Shown: positions 24,663 to 37,188 of the stretch, piece by piece
Layout: each line of letters begins with the position of its first letter
Position numbering within the stretch: position 1 is the first letter of the stretch
From: Epiperipatus broadwayi
Lineage: Eukaryota > Onychophora > Udeonychophora > Euonychophora > Peripatidae
Direction of reading: 5' to 3'
Length of the DNA: 64,000 bases
Assembly: GCA_028023455.1 (NCBI GenBank)
Contig: JAQFVV010013069.1
Location: 124,001 to 188,000 of the forward strand
The notes under the pieces: model-generated
The model's input: only the letters and a program-made list of their open reading frames with translations
Databases searched by the model: none
What the model was told of the DNA's origin: nothing
Program-made: the position numbers and the translations under genes

Positions 24663-25584
24663 CACAAACATAATGTTTACACTGACCTTCTTTACCTTCT
24701 TAATATGAATTTAAAATTAATCAGAAATAGTATCATTTTCATTTGTTAAAGGTGGTTGAATAATAATTAAAATACAAAAAGAAAATAATACTTATAAAAT
24801 GTCTCCATTTAATTATACTATTATATATTTATAGTGAAAAGGAAATGCAGATGAAAATATTAAAATGAATACTTCAAGTTTCAATGTTATAATAATTGTA
24901 TAAGGCCAAAGTAGGTTCAAAATGCAATAATATATCTCTAAATAAAAATTAGAGATTACCAGCATCACTGACCATATTTTCCATTTTAATAAAAAATCAA
25001 AAGTATTATTTTTACTTGCTAAAGGATGATGGGTAAAACCATAATGCTAATTCATTAAATTTAATAAAAATGGTGTTAGATTTTCATCAGTTCCTAAAAT
25101 TAGTGCATATTAATTGAAACTATTAAATTATATTTTTACTTATTATAATTAATCAACGTAGTATAGAACCACTCTCTTCCTATGTTGGTAAAGACAAAAT
25201 TATGATCAAAGATATTTGTCACTTATCTCATATAATGTATTTTATTGTACCTCCTATTGGAAGCAAAAGTCTAAATTAAAAATAAAAATTAGTCTTACAA
25301 AACTAAACATGTTTTAAGACATATATATTATTGTTAGCTAGTATATTCAAAGATAGTGAAAGTTGTTGGACTACAAATCATTTTAATTGATGAGTGAATA
25401 AATATTATAATGTTATGATTGTATTCAAATCTATTCTAAATGTTATACCCAAGTAGATAACTGATAAAAATATAAGCATCCAACATTAGTTAATAATAAA
25501 TATTAAAAGGTATAAAGTAATACATTTTTATTCATTAATCACCAATATCTTCCATTTAAATAAACTTTATTATCAAATAGTATT

Positions 25585-25587
<3 letters not shown>
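24663..25587. other. Anonymous A+T-rich DNA
   Basis: No gene or RNA identified on either strand. Confidence 0.5.

Positions 25588-25628
<41 letters not shown>
25588..25628. repeat. (TA)n microsatellite, about 41 bp
   Basis: Uninterrupted alternating TA. It is followed at once by a less A+T-rich block (25,630-25,740) containing CCAAGTCCC ... ACTTGG. Confidence 0.95.
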
Positions 25629-25629
<1 letters not shown>

Positions 25630-28600
25630 TGTGGCCTATCTATAGGTGGTACGGCCCTAAGCAGAGTTTCCAAGTCCCTTATATTAGGACCTACTTGGAC
25701 TCTGGCTAGGTACTAATAACAAACTTACTATACCCTGACCATTTTCTTTAACTATAACAATTGAATTTAGATAAGATTAGTATTTATCCCAAGTTACTTT
25801 GACATGAGTAAACATTTCTAAAATAAGATATGTTTTAAATATAATCAATATGAGACTCATTTACCTATAAACAGATCACATCCCCTTAACATTAAACAAA
25901 TACAAAATACTTGTTCAATGGCATAAGAATATCCAGATACTCCTCCTTTTTAAGTTTCTACATACTCTCATGACTAACAATAATATCTAATATATTATTT
26001 TATATTTATAACTATTAAGTTTTAATTCAATCACTCATTAAATTAATCTGTTAGATAATTACAGATAAACTTTGATTCATATTATGTTTAATAATTAAGA
26101 TTGGCAATAATCACAAGAATAACTTTAAAATAAAGAGATCTCAGGAAAATCATTGATTTATTAATTTTTCATACTACCCATGGAATATCAAGAGGGATTT
26201 TACAGATTTCCATGGATAGTGTACAAATTAAGAAAGGCTTATAATTTAAATTCATAGTCAAGCTTTATATGTATGTTCTTTAATACTGAATATTAAAATA
26301 ATATTATTAACTAAACTGTGATTAACACTAATACTTTCACTAATAACTAATGTATCATTTAATTTTATATTAATAAATACACTTTAATAATTGGCAATGT
26401 CATCAATGACCTATGGGATCAAGGCAGCATGTAATAAGTAAAAAAAATCTTTACTAAGAGATTTATGCTTATTAAACTGTTAGATTTGCTTTAAATTGAA
26501 TTGACTTTTCATTTTAATTTTGACTGTACATTTTAAGTTGTGTGATGTGGTGAAAATGAGCCCAGAAAAGATATTAGCAATTGGAATTTAATAAAACTTT
26601 TAAAACAATAATTTTAATCATATTCATTACAAATGATAATAAACATTTCCATTAATATTAAATTTAAAATAACATAACAAAATAATACATATATATTATA
26701 ATAATAATAACAACAGAAAATTAATCTTTGGAGTATTATTATCAAACAAAACTAATGATTTCCCATTATATGTTGAGATATTTATCCCTATGTATGTGAA
26801 CTATATATCACATATTCAGTTTATTAAAAAATCATTTTTTTTCCATTCATGGTTCGTTAGTTCAACCTCTACATAATAGTAGTACTTGATGATTAAGTAA
26901 TAATACAAAAAATAAATGAGAACATAGGGTTATAATTCTGGAGGTTGGTAAGCAAACAAAATTACTACTTTTATCTTTCACATAAGAACAAAATAATTGT
27001 TTTTTAGTTTATCCATTTGTACATGTAAATATAACCTGCTCTTTGGAATATGTATATATCATTTTAAATACCCTTTCATACTAAAATATCGAGTATATTT
27101 GTTTATTTAAAGGATTCATAATCTTTAAACTTAACTGAATTATTAAATAACTATTAATATAACAACACTTGAATTAATTCCATATTAAATGATTTAGTTC
27201 TCTTCCCCTCCCCTATTATACTAACAAATCATAGATTAAAAATATAAATACTGACATTAGAAAGAAGTTCTCTTTTAAACTCTCAGCTAAAGTATAAAAA
27301 CACTTTTAAATTTTCTAGTTGTTCTACACTCCATAAACTTATTAGAACGTTTTTATTTTTCCTTATTTTTTGAAGATTCTGCTTATCCGAAGATTCGCGA
27401 GGTATTTGAGTTACTGCAACAATAATCCTTCGTTTTGTTCTTTGTTTATTAATAAAAAATTATTTGTGGCTTGCCTTACTTATTTTAGATGATACATATT
27501 TCTCTCTATAATAAAAGGCACACTTATGATTTCAATTAAGAATGTGTCGTGTCACATTTTTGGCTCCAAATAAATAATTCTATCTCACATTGTAATTAAG
27601 ATTTTATATACATCCAGAATAATAATGAACACTTTTCATTTATTACTAATTTAGTTCCATTGAATTTTAAATATATATACTTAACTGTTTCCAAGAGATT
27701 TACTATTCTTTTATCTATCCTTACTGGATATTTACGGTGTTTATTTATTTCCTTTTGTGTATTACTGCAGTTCATTTTCCCTATGGCACAATTATTGTTA
27801 TTTTTCCGTGAATATATTCATTGATTATTCATCTCCAATTATTTCTTCAATACTTATTAATTTTCAAGAGATTATCGGGAATTCCGATTATTGACTTGCC
27901 CAGTAGAAAAACGATTAATTTATTCCATTATTTTAACAACAGAGCTTATAATTATCCATGTATATTGGTATAGAGTTGTAAATCATAAGGTTTTAGGAAT
28001 TTTTAATCCAACTTTGTTTTTTTTTTTTTTTAAAAAAAAATATCACCAAGAAAAAAAAACTTAGTTACTTATACTTTACGATCAAGAAGCTCTTTTTTTT
28101 TTTTTTACCCCCCTCTCTTGAATTTCGTATTCCAAGATTGTTTGAAACTCTTTGATTGGTTATTTTTTCCCACTTTTTCTCTACAAAACAATTCTTTATT
28201 TTGAAAGTTTTTGGTTTATCATTTTAAAATGACAATTTATCATTTTTTAAAAATAAAATATTGAAATATAATATTATTTAGAAATTAAATAAAGATAGAA
28301 TTTACTATTTTAATTCTAAATCAGTATTTTGGTAAAATTAAACTTTATTTATTTACTTTTAAATATAGTAAGATTTGAAGATAAATAATTTCTATGTTTA
28401 AAATCAAATGCGCACCCCCAAATAATTATTAGTCCCTACTATGCATTATGTTTACAAAATTACAATTTAAACTTCACTGGTTTTAAATTATAAATAATAT
28501 TAATTGTTCATCCACCTGCATATATATGACTCTGTAGATTATTTTCTATATGTATTTTGAGTTAAGACATTTATAAATTTCCCTTAGCTAAACCTGAGTT

Positions 28601-29590
28601 CAAAACCTATGATCTAATATGTCATTATGATCTTATTTTAATAGGTAAATATTATTGGACCTGTAAAATTTAAAATTATACACCAAAATCCTATTTTAGA
28701 ATAAACTGGGCTAATAAAAAGTGCACAATATATATATATATATATTAATGCTATATTAAATGTATATTAAGCAATAAAATATTAGAAAAGTATTATACTT
28801 AAGAATATATGAATTAAAATACAATTATATCACGAATCTGGTTTTATGACTTTCTACTTGTTGAATCTGACCAAATTGTAATTAACATTATTTTCATTTC
28901 TTTATACCTTTGTATGTTTACTAATACTTATAAAACAAAAATGTAAATTAATTAATGTTATCATTAAATTTAAAGTATTCCTTTCAATTGATGTTATCAT
29001 TAAATTTTTTAAAAAATGTTTCTAATGATGCTATTATAAATAAAATAAGATAGAGTTGGTATCTCATGACAGCTCTGTATTGCAAGACATATAATTACAT
29101 AATATAATTTAAATTTGCATACATTTGTTTATCTATATATCAATGTAGTTACTTTTTCTTTATAACCTATAGCGAAATACATTTTCAGTCATGTTCAACA
29201 TAATCATATGATTATGCAAATTTGAAATAAATGGAGGAAAAAATCAATATTACATAATATATATATATTTCATTAATTCTTATTTTTATAAAACATATAA
29301 TATTGGAACTTATAATAAATTTTCTCTGACTAACATATAAAAAGATACATTATTCATGATATGTTTTAAATATAGTATAATTAAAATTATTTAATAAATA
29401 TATACAGCAGCTGATAAATATCAATTCCAATAGCGAGAAAATTTAACAATAGAGACGTATGACTTTTCAGCAAATTTGTATCAAAATGCAAATAAAAATA
29501 TTTAAATAAATCAATGATATAAAATATACTTATATAACAGCAATAATATATATAATAATAATTATACACAAAAACCTTTTTTGGAAAATA
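25629..29590. other. Anonymous A+T-rich DNA, possible old insertion at left
   Basis: No gene recognised. The abrupt composition change at 25,629 after the (TA)n tract resembles the one at 3,744 and may mark an element end. A T-run meeting an A-run at about 28,017-28,040 forms a simple hairpin. A short TA tract lies at about 28,728-28,745. Frames such as 29,387-29,569 are Tyr/Ile-rich products of A/T composition. Confidence 0.4.
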
Positions 29591-29596
29591 TTAATT

Positions 29597-31278
29597 TTGG
29601 CCCTTTTCAATGTGCTTCATACAATTACATGTGATGCAATGTGATGCACTATGGCTTCTCCTTTCTTGGAGTCAGAAATCTCTCAACCACTATGCCCAGA
29701 GAACCTGCTAGCTACCTTTATCTTCTCTTTCTATTTCCCATTCTAAATTTTCTCCATATTCTTTTTTATTCTGGTTCATACCATTTCCACAACATTATCT
29801 TTGTCCACTCTATGGCCTTTATATTTAAATCCCCCTTATCTTTTTCCAAACCCAGCATAAAAACCAACAACCCACTTTCTGTATAATCATTTTGTATATA
29901 TTTATTCTCCCACAACTTTATTATTTATACCCTTTGTGCTTGTATTAATTAACAGATTCCTAATTTTTTGTATGTCTTCCTTACACAACTCACAGACAAA
30001 ATCACCCACAATTCGCTATTTATGTGTATATTTCCTTGTTGCTAACAATCCTGTTTGCTTTAAACACTAAATTATTTTCATTGCTATTATCATAAATTAA
30101 TTTGATCCTAATATTATGTTTACTTCTATATATATTTAAACTCTTTTTACTCTCCATACTAGATCTCCATCTTTCCAACTTCTTATTTTTTATTAATGAA
30201 TCTATTCTTCTATCCTATTCCTTGCCACTATAACACTCAACAATTCTCCTACAATGGCACCCTTTGTATAAGTATATTAACATAAAGCCTTTATCCAAAT
30301 CTGCCACATATTGTACTACCCTTCTCACCCATCTTGTTTCCTGTCGTTTACTAACTACATAATTAAATACTATTTGGCTATTTTCTTGCTATCCAAAAAT
30401 TGCAATCTACTGAATATTTTAATTTTGCTTTTTGCATCTTTCCTACTTTTCTCTGTACTTTTTAAAGAAATATAACACCTCTTTACTAACACATAACACA
30501 TCATTACCATAAGTTAACCCTGCTACTGCCACTCCCTTTTACACAATTCTAACTATATTATATTTATTATATAAAAACACTGTTAATTTTTTTTATCAAT
30601 CCTCTTTTTCTTTGCTTCATTTATTATTTTTTTCTCCCATTCATCCAAGCAATTTCTCTGATTACTTAAGACAATTCCCAGATATTTATACCTATTTACC
30701 ACATTTAACTTTATATCCCTCAATAAAAATTATTTCTCTTCTCTTTACTCAGCAATTATCATTATTATTTTTGATTTTACTTCACTAAATTTAATTCCCC
30801 TCTCTTTACCCACTCTTGCACAAAATCTTCAGTATATCTTGCATAGCTTGCCTACTTTCTGTGCACAAGAACATATCAGGAAATAAAAAACCTAATAATA
30901 TATATATATATTGAAACAGACAGATCGAAGAACCGATCTTTATACCGGTACAATATATATATATATATACACTCTGTTGCCATTTATTAATGGTATCCTT
31001 ACACACCTCTTCCTGGTCTTTTTAATGCTCTCTCCACCTCTCTAATATAATTAAAGCAAAATAAGTGACATAGGGCATTCTTGCTTTAGTCCCATTCCAC
31101 TTTTAACTTTAACTGATTCTATATTTTTTAATTGATAAGTATAGTAATTATTTTCATACATACACTCTCTTAATATCCACTAAAACTCCCATTTATTTCC
31201 AAAATTTAATACATTTACCCATAATCTATTTCTATATACTTTATCATATTGCTTCTCTATATCTATAAAGATCATATT
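29597..31278 (-). pseudogene. Non-LTR retrotransposon fragment: RT palm to 3' end
   Basis: Minus-strand translation, with several frame changes and stops, shows in order: FIDIEKQYDKV near 31,240 (RT motif with the first catalytic Asp), GMGLKQECPMS near 31,070 (the GLRQGCPLSP-type motif), DMFLCTESRQAMQDIL near 30,850 (just after the expected FADD), RERGIKF/KSKI near 30,790, then a basic C-terminal tail to about 29,650. These motifs and their order are those of LINE reverse transcriptases. The second-Asp motif is disturbed by an insertion at 30,900-30,960. The upstream fingers of an apparently matching RT lie at 34.5-35.56 kb. Clade not assigned. The plus-strand C/T bias of the stretch reflects A/G-rich coding on the minus strand. 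Confidence 0.65.
30898..30966 (-). mobile_element. Collapsed copy: fused ends of the 2.47-kb element, inside (TA)n
   Basis: On the minus strand TGTACCGGTATAAA is joined to the hairpin segment with GATCGGTTCTTCGATC and TGTCTGTTTCAAT, flanked on both sides by TA repeats. The two parts match, without visible mismatch, the left end (16,072-16,085) and right end (18,514-18,544) of the larger element; the join shares a short A-run. It interrupts the LINE fragment close to where the RT active-site motif should be. Confidence 0.65.
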
Positions 31279-32610
31279 GTACCGGTCAAAACATGTTGAT
31301 CCATCTAACATGAGCTGGAACACAATGAAATGTGCTTCAAACCCAGTCAAGCTTGGGATTTAGTTCAGGGACCAACCTGAATTCAAATCCACTCCATAAG
31401 CCCTAGATCAAACACCTAATAAATAACATATAATGATGGCACATGAGAATTTATTCTTATGTCCATCCCACTAGCAGAGTGAAGAGACAATGAAACATCT
31501 ATTAATTATGACTAGAATATGCATACACATAGTTGAACATGTGGAAGTGGAGAAAAGAAATTCAAACTATTCAAACAAGTTAGATAATAAAAAAATATAG
31601 TTTAATTTAATTATTTACATTAAGATGTGCATGAATGAATGGTCTACTAAGCAGTAGATAATTACATATTGTCATTCATGCTATTATTCCTCATATGCTC
31701 TTATTAATTAAATGACATAAACTATAAATAAACACATATCTTTGGTGAGTCCAATATTAAGATGCTAATCAATTACTAGAAAGAATTTACATAAAATTGC
31801 TATTAACACTCTGATTTACAGTTCTGAAACATGGTGACTACATATTATTTCGAGGAGCATTCCAAGATTCATTACAAATATAATATAAGCTATTTTCACA
31901 TCATTACAGTCATGAAAATAAGTAAAACATATTTGAAAATTACATTTAGTTGTATGACAAAATATTTATTGAAAATTTTTTAACAATAGTAAGAAAAACA
32001 CTTTATTTTCTCTAAGGCATATACTCCTAAATACAGAACTAACAAATTGCGATGGCATATATATATATATATATATTTTGAGCAGAGTGTAATTTTAATA
32101 TTACAGCACTAAAATTAGGTCATAAGCAAAAAGAAATAATAATATGAATAAGTGGTGGTACTGACAATGGTGGAGAAATCAAAGAGATGAATCATGCTTT
32201 TGGATGAAAATGAATTCTAAAACTTTCTTCTTGGGCATTGATTAGAGAAAAGTGGATAGGCATGCCATGGACATCACGGCATGCAGATGCCCTTTTTTAT
32301 GAAGAAAGTGGATAAGCATAGCATGTGCCAGGCATACTGGAATAACTGCTAGAGGCCCCTTTATACAAAATAAATCCTGGGCAGATCAACTGTCCTCAGG
32401 GTAGGACTTGAGAAGAAATTTATGGATTTGATCTTGTTGCAACCTCAGATTAGAAGCACATAATATATTTATATCCTTGAAGATGTGCTGAATGTCAGTA
32501 ATGCTATACAGATGAATGTCACTAATGACATGAAAGAGGATTTACTGCTTTAAAATAAATGATCCTTGTTTGAATACCATAATTTATACAAATAATACAC
32601 TATGACACTG

Positions 32611-32612
<2 letters not shown>

Positions 32613-32689
<77 letters not shown>

Positions 32690-32699
32690 CATACATATA
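32613..32699. repeat. (TA)n microsatellite with short (CATA)n end
   Basis: About 72 bp of uninterrupted alternating TA, then CATACATACATA. Confidence 0.95.
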
Positions 32700-34173
32700 C
32701 AAGATTTTACTTAATAACTAAAATAGTAATATATACATTAAAATTCACCCCCTTATTATTTGCTATTTAAAAATGATTCAATCCCACCTTCATGGATTTT
32801 TTAACTGATAATATTTAAGCATATGATATTTTAAGAGTATGGAAAAATAAAAGAAAGCTAGCAGTTATAGAAAACACCAATAAGTCATTCTTTCAGAATT
32901 TAATAAATAACATTTTAAAATTTCAGAGTGTTAATTAATCTAAGTTCTGGATTCACCCCAGGTAGAATCCAGAGTTACAAATAACAAATTTTTATACTAA
33001 AACAAACAAAATGTTGACTTGTAAAAACAATCTAGTGAGCATTTTAATTAATATTGCATTATGTTTTGAGGGGATGTTAATAACCTTAATTCATGGAGGT
33101 TTGCTTATAAAGAAGCAAGAAAATATTTTAGAAATTCAACTCATCAGATTGCTTGAGATTAGCATATTAATAATAACAAAACAGACATATAAAATTAAGT
33201 AATAAATACATATAAATAAATGACTGCACCAAAATTAAAGAAAGAATATATGAGAGAGAAAATAAGATTCTTAAAATTCTTTGAGAGCAATTTACATTTA
33301 TATTTTGGTAAGATACAAAATTAGTAAATAATACATTAGGAGAAATCCTAATAGAGTTTGAGATTAGTTATGCAAATTAGATTTGGTTTCAATGGTGGTG
33401 GTTTAAAATAATTTACCTTGCACCATTTTAATAGTCCATTTTTCAAAGTCAGCCAATGCATAGTGGTTCAGGGATCCATGTTAGTTCTTATATAATAGCA
33501 AGCTTCTATTCAGCATTCAAAAGTTCTCCATTGAGTTTTTACTTCATTCTATGGGAGCATGATGGTATGGTAGCAGAAGAAAATGACCCACAAGGGTCAG
33601 AAAGATGATGAGCTTTTTATTCAATCATTTTAAAATTTTAAACTAGTGTGGCTTATCTTGACAACACAGTTCTCTCAATAGTAGCTAATCCTCTTGGTTG
33701 TCAAAATTGGCCCATTTTATATACTGCTTAGGTATTTCTGGAATGCTTTCAATTTTTTATCTCTAGCTTAAATGTAATTCTTAATCTAACAGAAATTTTA
33801 CATTTCTTTGTCCATTGTTTTGAAAGATGCAAATATTAGATAACATTTCAAAACATATTGAAATCTATTTTTAGATTGGAAATAGATTTGACAAAAATGT
33901 TTATAACAAAATTACAATCGTTAATCTTAATCCCCATTTTATTTTAAGTAAAACTTTAATTAAAAATTCCTTCCCAAAACTAAAACAATATTATATTTCC
34001 ATCCCTTTAATTATTTTTGGAAAATTAATAGTTGCATCTTTCATCTTAGATTTTATAAAATATACAGTATAATCGAAAAAAAACAGTTTAAAAAGAAAAA
34101 GTTTTAAAAATGACGTGTAATAAAATATTTAAAAAATCAATATTTTGTTAGTATTTTTGCTCCTCCTATCTCC

Positions 34174-34275
<102 letters not shown>

Positions 34276-34479
34276 AGTCACATCTATGTACTTTAATAAA
34301 AAAGAATTAATAATAAAAAAATGTTATAAAGTTAAAATTTTATAACTTTTAGGCACGCATCTCAAATATATACATAAAATATATATATGACTAAAAGAGT
34401 GGGATGAGATATAGGGTTTAAACACAGGTTAGTTGATAGAACCATGAAGCTAAATCTTAAGCTAAAATTGACTGCTTCA

Positions 34480-35565
34480 ATATATGACTGTCTATCTGTA
34501 TTTCTACTCAAATCTCCAAATAAACTATCTCCTATATACCTATTTGATAGAAAATCTTGCATTTCTCCCACTATATTATTTTTACCATCCATTTTGTGGC
34601 CCTTTCAGCCATCATATATGCAAAAACTTTATATAACACTCTTGTTATTACTATTGGTTTATAATTGCTTAACTTTCTATGATCCTTACTCTTTACTTTA
34701 AATAGTAGCCTTACTCTTGTGATATTCCATATATCTGGAAATTCTCTTTTCTGTGCCATCTTATTAGAACATGCTAATGGATTTAATTTTGTCCTACTTC
34801 CTAAATTCATTGCTATCTCTGTATTCATCCATTTAAACCTCTTGCCCTTCCATGTTTCAATTTTTTCCCTGCCTCATTCAATTTACTTTCTGTAAATCTA
34901 ATATTTCTATTGCTTTAGGTTTTTATGTTTTTTATCACTCTGTTTTTCATATCTTTTTACATACTTATTTAAGATTGCCTCTAATTGTTCTGTAGAGCTA
35001 CACACTTTTTCCTCATCATCTAGTAATACTATTCCTCTCTCTGCCACATTCCTTTTTTTAATATATTTTCAAAATTATTTGCTTCCATCTCTTCCACTTT
35101 TATTAATATCCTTTAATAATTTACTGTTTAATTTCATTTGTTCTCTATAATTATTTATTTTAGCCAACTTTTTTAAAAAAAATATTTTTCCCATTTAACA
35201 TTAGCATCTTTTTCACTTTCCTTAATTTTAATAGCACATTTATATTCTCTGCATGCTTTTTCCCTTTCTTTTACACTTTTACTAATTCTCACTTTTCTAT
35301 TACTTTTATTCTTCTGAATATTCTCACCTAAAACCCTATTTGCTACTTTTTCTAATTCACCACACCAGACTTTACATTCACCCCCAACAAACTCTTCCAT
35401 GATTTCTTCTACTTTTATTTTATATTCTTCTAACTTAATCTTTTCATTCATGCTTCATCCACATCTTTTACTATCCTTTCTATTTTTATTACTATTTTCC
35501 ATCACATTAACCATTTCTATTATAAAGAGATTACAATCTACATTGCATACATAGAAACGTCTATC
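34480..35565 (-). pseudogene. Non-LTR retrotransposon fragment: pre-RT linker and RT fingers
   Basis: On the minus strand, the region from 35,565 down gives an acidic/basic alpha-helical linker (for example EEYKIKVEEIMEEFVGGE and KSVKEREKACREY), then after broken sequence PDIWNITRVRLLFK, LSNYKPIVITRVLYKVFAYM and IVGEMQDFLSNRYIGDSLF. The last three match the LINE RT order 'P..W....V.L.FK', 'NYRPI.I..VLYK.FA' and 'Q.GFR.GR...D.LF'. The next motif (first catalytic Asp) is absent here but appears at about 31.24 kb on the same strand, so both pieces are probably one element split by insertion. Multiple stops and frameshifts; not functional. Confidence 0.6.
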
Positions 35566-36799
35566 TTTTTTTTTTATAGAATTACCTATAACCTTCTATT
35601 TGGAATAATTAAAAAAAATGTATTACACTAAATATTTTATTCGTCATCCAAGCTTGTGTAAACAAGTCAAATCATCAGCATATTAACTATAAAACTATAT
35701 ATATTATAACTTTTTGATTGGTTATCCATGGTAGGAATAAAATATAAAATGTATATTATAGCTTCAAAATTTAAAATTGAGATAATAATAATGCTATAAA
35801 TTTTGGTATAACATGGATAAATGACTTAGTGCATAAAGAGTAAAGATAGAATTCTGTAAATATTTAATATCCATCTTTATTTATAATTATTTATATTATA
35901 AATCACTATATAATTTCAATGCAATAGTTGTCAATCCATATAAACATTATTACTTATAAAGTTGGCTTTAAATTATTTTTATTACAATGTTTCTTTAAAA
36001 ATTAAATATATATTGTATTGTAGTAAATAAAAGAAAGAACACAAAGATTACAAGATAATAATTTATTTTAAAATGATCATAATAATAATATATTTTAAAT
36101 ATAACTATTTATTATTAAACTTTATATTTAAATTCAATTAATAATATAATATATTAAAATATAATTATAATTAATACTTTAGTCTTAAAGAAATGATTTA
36201 AATTAGTTTCATTTGCAAAATATTAATTGATTTTAATTATTTTAAATAGAAACAGGAAAATATTTATTTAAAAGTTGTAATAGTTGATTTGGGATATTGA
36301 CCAATGATATTTAAGTAAGTAGTTTTCTGATGTCATTTTTGTCCTGGGATTTTTAAGAGAAAGGGAAAAGCAGATGATCAAGAACCAGATTCATGAAAAA
36401 AATAAAGCAGGGAGCTGTTTCAATTTCATTTCTCAGTAAAAAATTATAAAGGTTTTAAAAATATTTAAAGTTTTAAATGGTATAATAATATTTTAAAAGC
36501 TGTCTAATGATATAAAATATATTATATTAATCATTAACATCATGGAATGAGTTTAAACCAATTTCTTTATTGTGACCTGATTGCAGTCCTGATTGTCTAT
36601 TTATAACTAAAATGATATTTTAAAAGAAGTCTAAAAGAAAAGCTAAAGTTATTATTCTTATTTGGGGTAACCATGAGAAAAAAAGACAACTACAATTCTT
36701 CAAAGAAAGATATATCTGCATTCACATAAGAAAACATTCATTTATGTCAAATTAAATAATTTTATTAGTCATATATTAAAAATGAGAAACAAGTCGAAA
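35566..36799. other. Anonymous A+T-rich DNA
   Basis: No gene, RNA or repeat structure identified. Confidence 0.5.
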
Positions 36800-37188
36800 A
36801 TCCCTAAAAATAAATTTTTAAAACTTGTAGAAGCATTTTATTGGATGTTAAAAATAATGACTTACCGAATGCAATGACAATATTCATCAGTACTTTAAAC
36901 AAGATTAAAAAAAAAGATGAAATTATATCAACAAAGTTTCTTTATGAGAATACTTGGAGACTATTCAAAATCCACAGCATCCTAACATCCCTATAATTAT
37001 TCATGGAAGGAACTGAACCTTTATCTTCAAACCACATAGGAAATAGAGATCATTTTGTTAAGACTGCTGACCTTCTTGAACAACAAAATACCAAAAAATC
37101 ATTTGTTCCAAATAGTCTACATAAAACACTCAGAGACTTTTTTAATGAAATTAATTTGTATTATTAAAAAAAAAAAAAAAAAAAAAAA
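36800..37188 (+). pseudogene. Unidentified open stretch ending in a 23-nt poly(A); possible retroposed fragment
   Basis: One plus-strand frame is open over about 115-120 codons with a single stop near 36,992, unusual for such A+T-rich DNA. Its translation has mixed composition (for example KFLYENTWRLFKIHS and KTADLLEQQNTKK, SLHKTLRDFFNEI). The frame stops exactly where an uninterrupted A-run (37,166-37,188) begins. I do not recognise the family. It could be a 5'-truncated retroposed transcript or element fragment that gained poly(A), or chance. No target-site duplication found. Confidence 0.3.
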
